DNA of 64,000 nucleotides. Source: Pseudarthrobacter oxydans (GTDB lineage Bacteria; Actinomycetota; Actinomycetes; Actinomycetales; Micrococcaceae). The stretch spans positions 310,001-374,000 of the forward strand of contig NZ_JAUSSN010000002.1 of NCBI RefSeq assembly GCF_030812335.1, given 5' to 3'. Shown here in pieces: positions 63,999 through 64,000 of this stretch. Within the stretch, counting starts at the first letter, position 1. Every line of letters begins with the position of its first letter. A model generated the notes under the pieces. That model made no database searches. It had not been told where the DNA came from and saw only the letters and a program-made list of their open reading frames with translations. A program made the position numbers and the translations under genes.

Positions 63999-64000
63999 CT

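Overview
This window is ordinary chromosomal DNA from a high-GC actinobacterium. Gene content points to the Micrococcaceae (Arthrobacter / Pseudarthrobacter type). Supporting signs are a WhiB regulator, a SCO4848-type membrane protein, DUF2505, DUF3499, DUF5719 and TIGR03089 proteins, an Rpf, Ldt and LCP cell-wall set, a Pmt mannosyltransferase, frequent GTG starts, and many start codons that sit 6-7 nt behind a TANNNT -10 box. I see no transposase, phage gene, CRISPR array or rRNA. About 44 protein genes and one tRNA-Gln are supported.

Layout. 1-4 kb (minus): the start of a YdjM-like membrane hydrolase gene behind mfd. 4.2-6.5 kb (plus): SDR-DUF2867, DUF2505 and SCO4848 genes. 6.6-8.4 kb (minus): sufU and sufS. 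8.5-20.5 kb (minus): four consecutive, divergent ~910-residue STAND-ATPase/LuxR-type regulators, called here LAL-A (8505), LAL-B (11348), LAL-C (15007) and LAL-D (17708). A 914-bp structured gap separates B and C. 20.6-25 kb: pth, rplY, prs, glmU and tRNA-Gln on minus, then a plus-strand TetR gene. 26-32.4 kb (minus): ABC-F, ispE, rsmA, rpf and tatD. 32.8-38 kb (plus): a MoxR / DUF58 / transglutaminase operon. 38-40.7 kb (minus): gabD and rsmI, with rsmI divergent from pmt. 40.8-49.4 kb: pmt and an acyl-CoA ligase (plus), then a TIGR01906 membrane protein, ldt, ahcY and a Trm112 gene (minus). 49.4-56.2 kb: DUF3499, a zincin-like gene (plus), DUF5719, a giant GT2 protein and whiB. 56.5-64 kb: TIGR03089, gtrA (minus), purK, purE, LCP, manA and femX.

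Many blocks follow an order known from Mycobacterium tuberculosis (pmt, rsmI, tatD, rpfB, ksgA, ispE, pth, rplY, prs, glmU, tetR, mfd; and whiB2 to sahH). They cover RNA and ribosome maintenance, UDP-GlcNAc, PRPP and isoprenoid precursors, mannose-donor metabolism and cell-wall remodelling. The clearest accessory feature is the LAL-A to LAL-D block, which sits between pth and mfd with sufSU. All four members carry an almost identical DNA-recognition helix but diverged sensor and ATPase modules.

Non-coding signals of interest are: a 51-bp bipartite repeat (GGACATGCCC-N18-TGGACATAG-N5-CTATGTCCA) found twice, 38 kb apart; four 14-bp repeats in the leader of the MoxR operon; a palindrome over the whiB promoter; nested hairpins in the LAL-B/LAL-C gap; and a set of genes predicted to be read from leaderless mRNAs.
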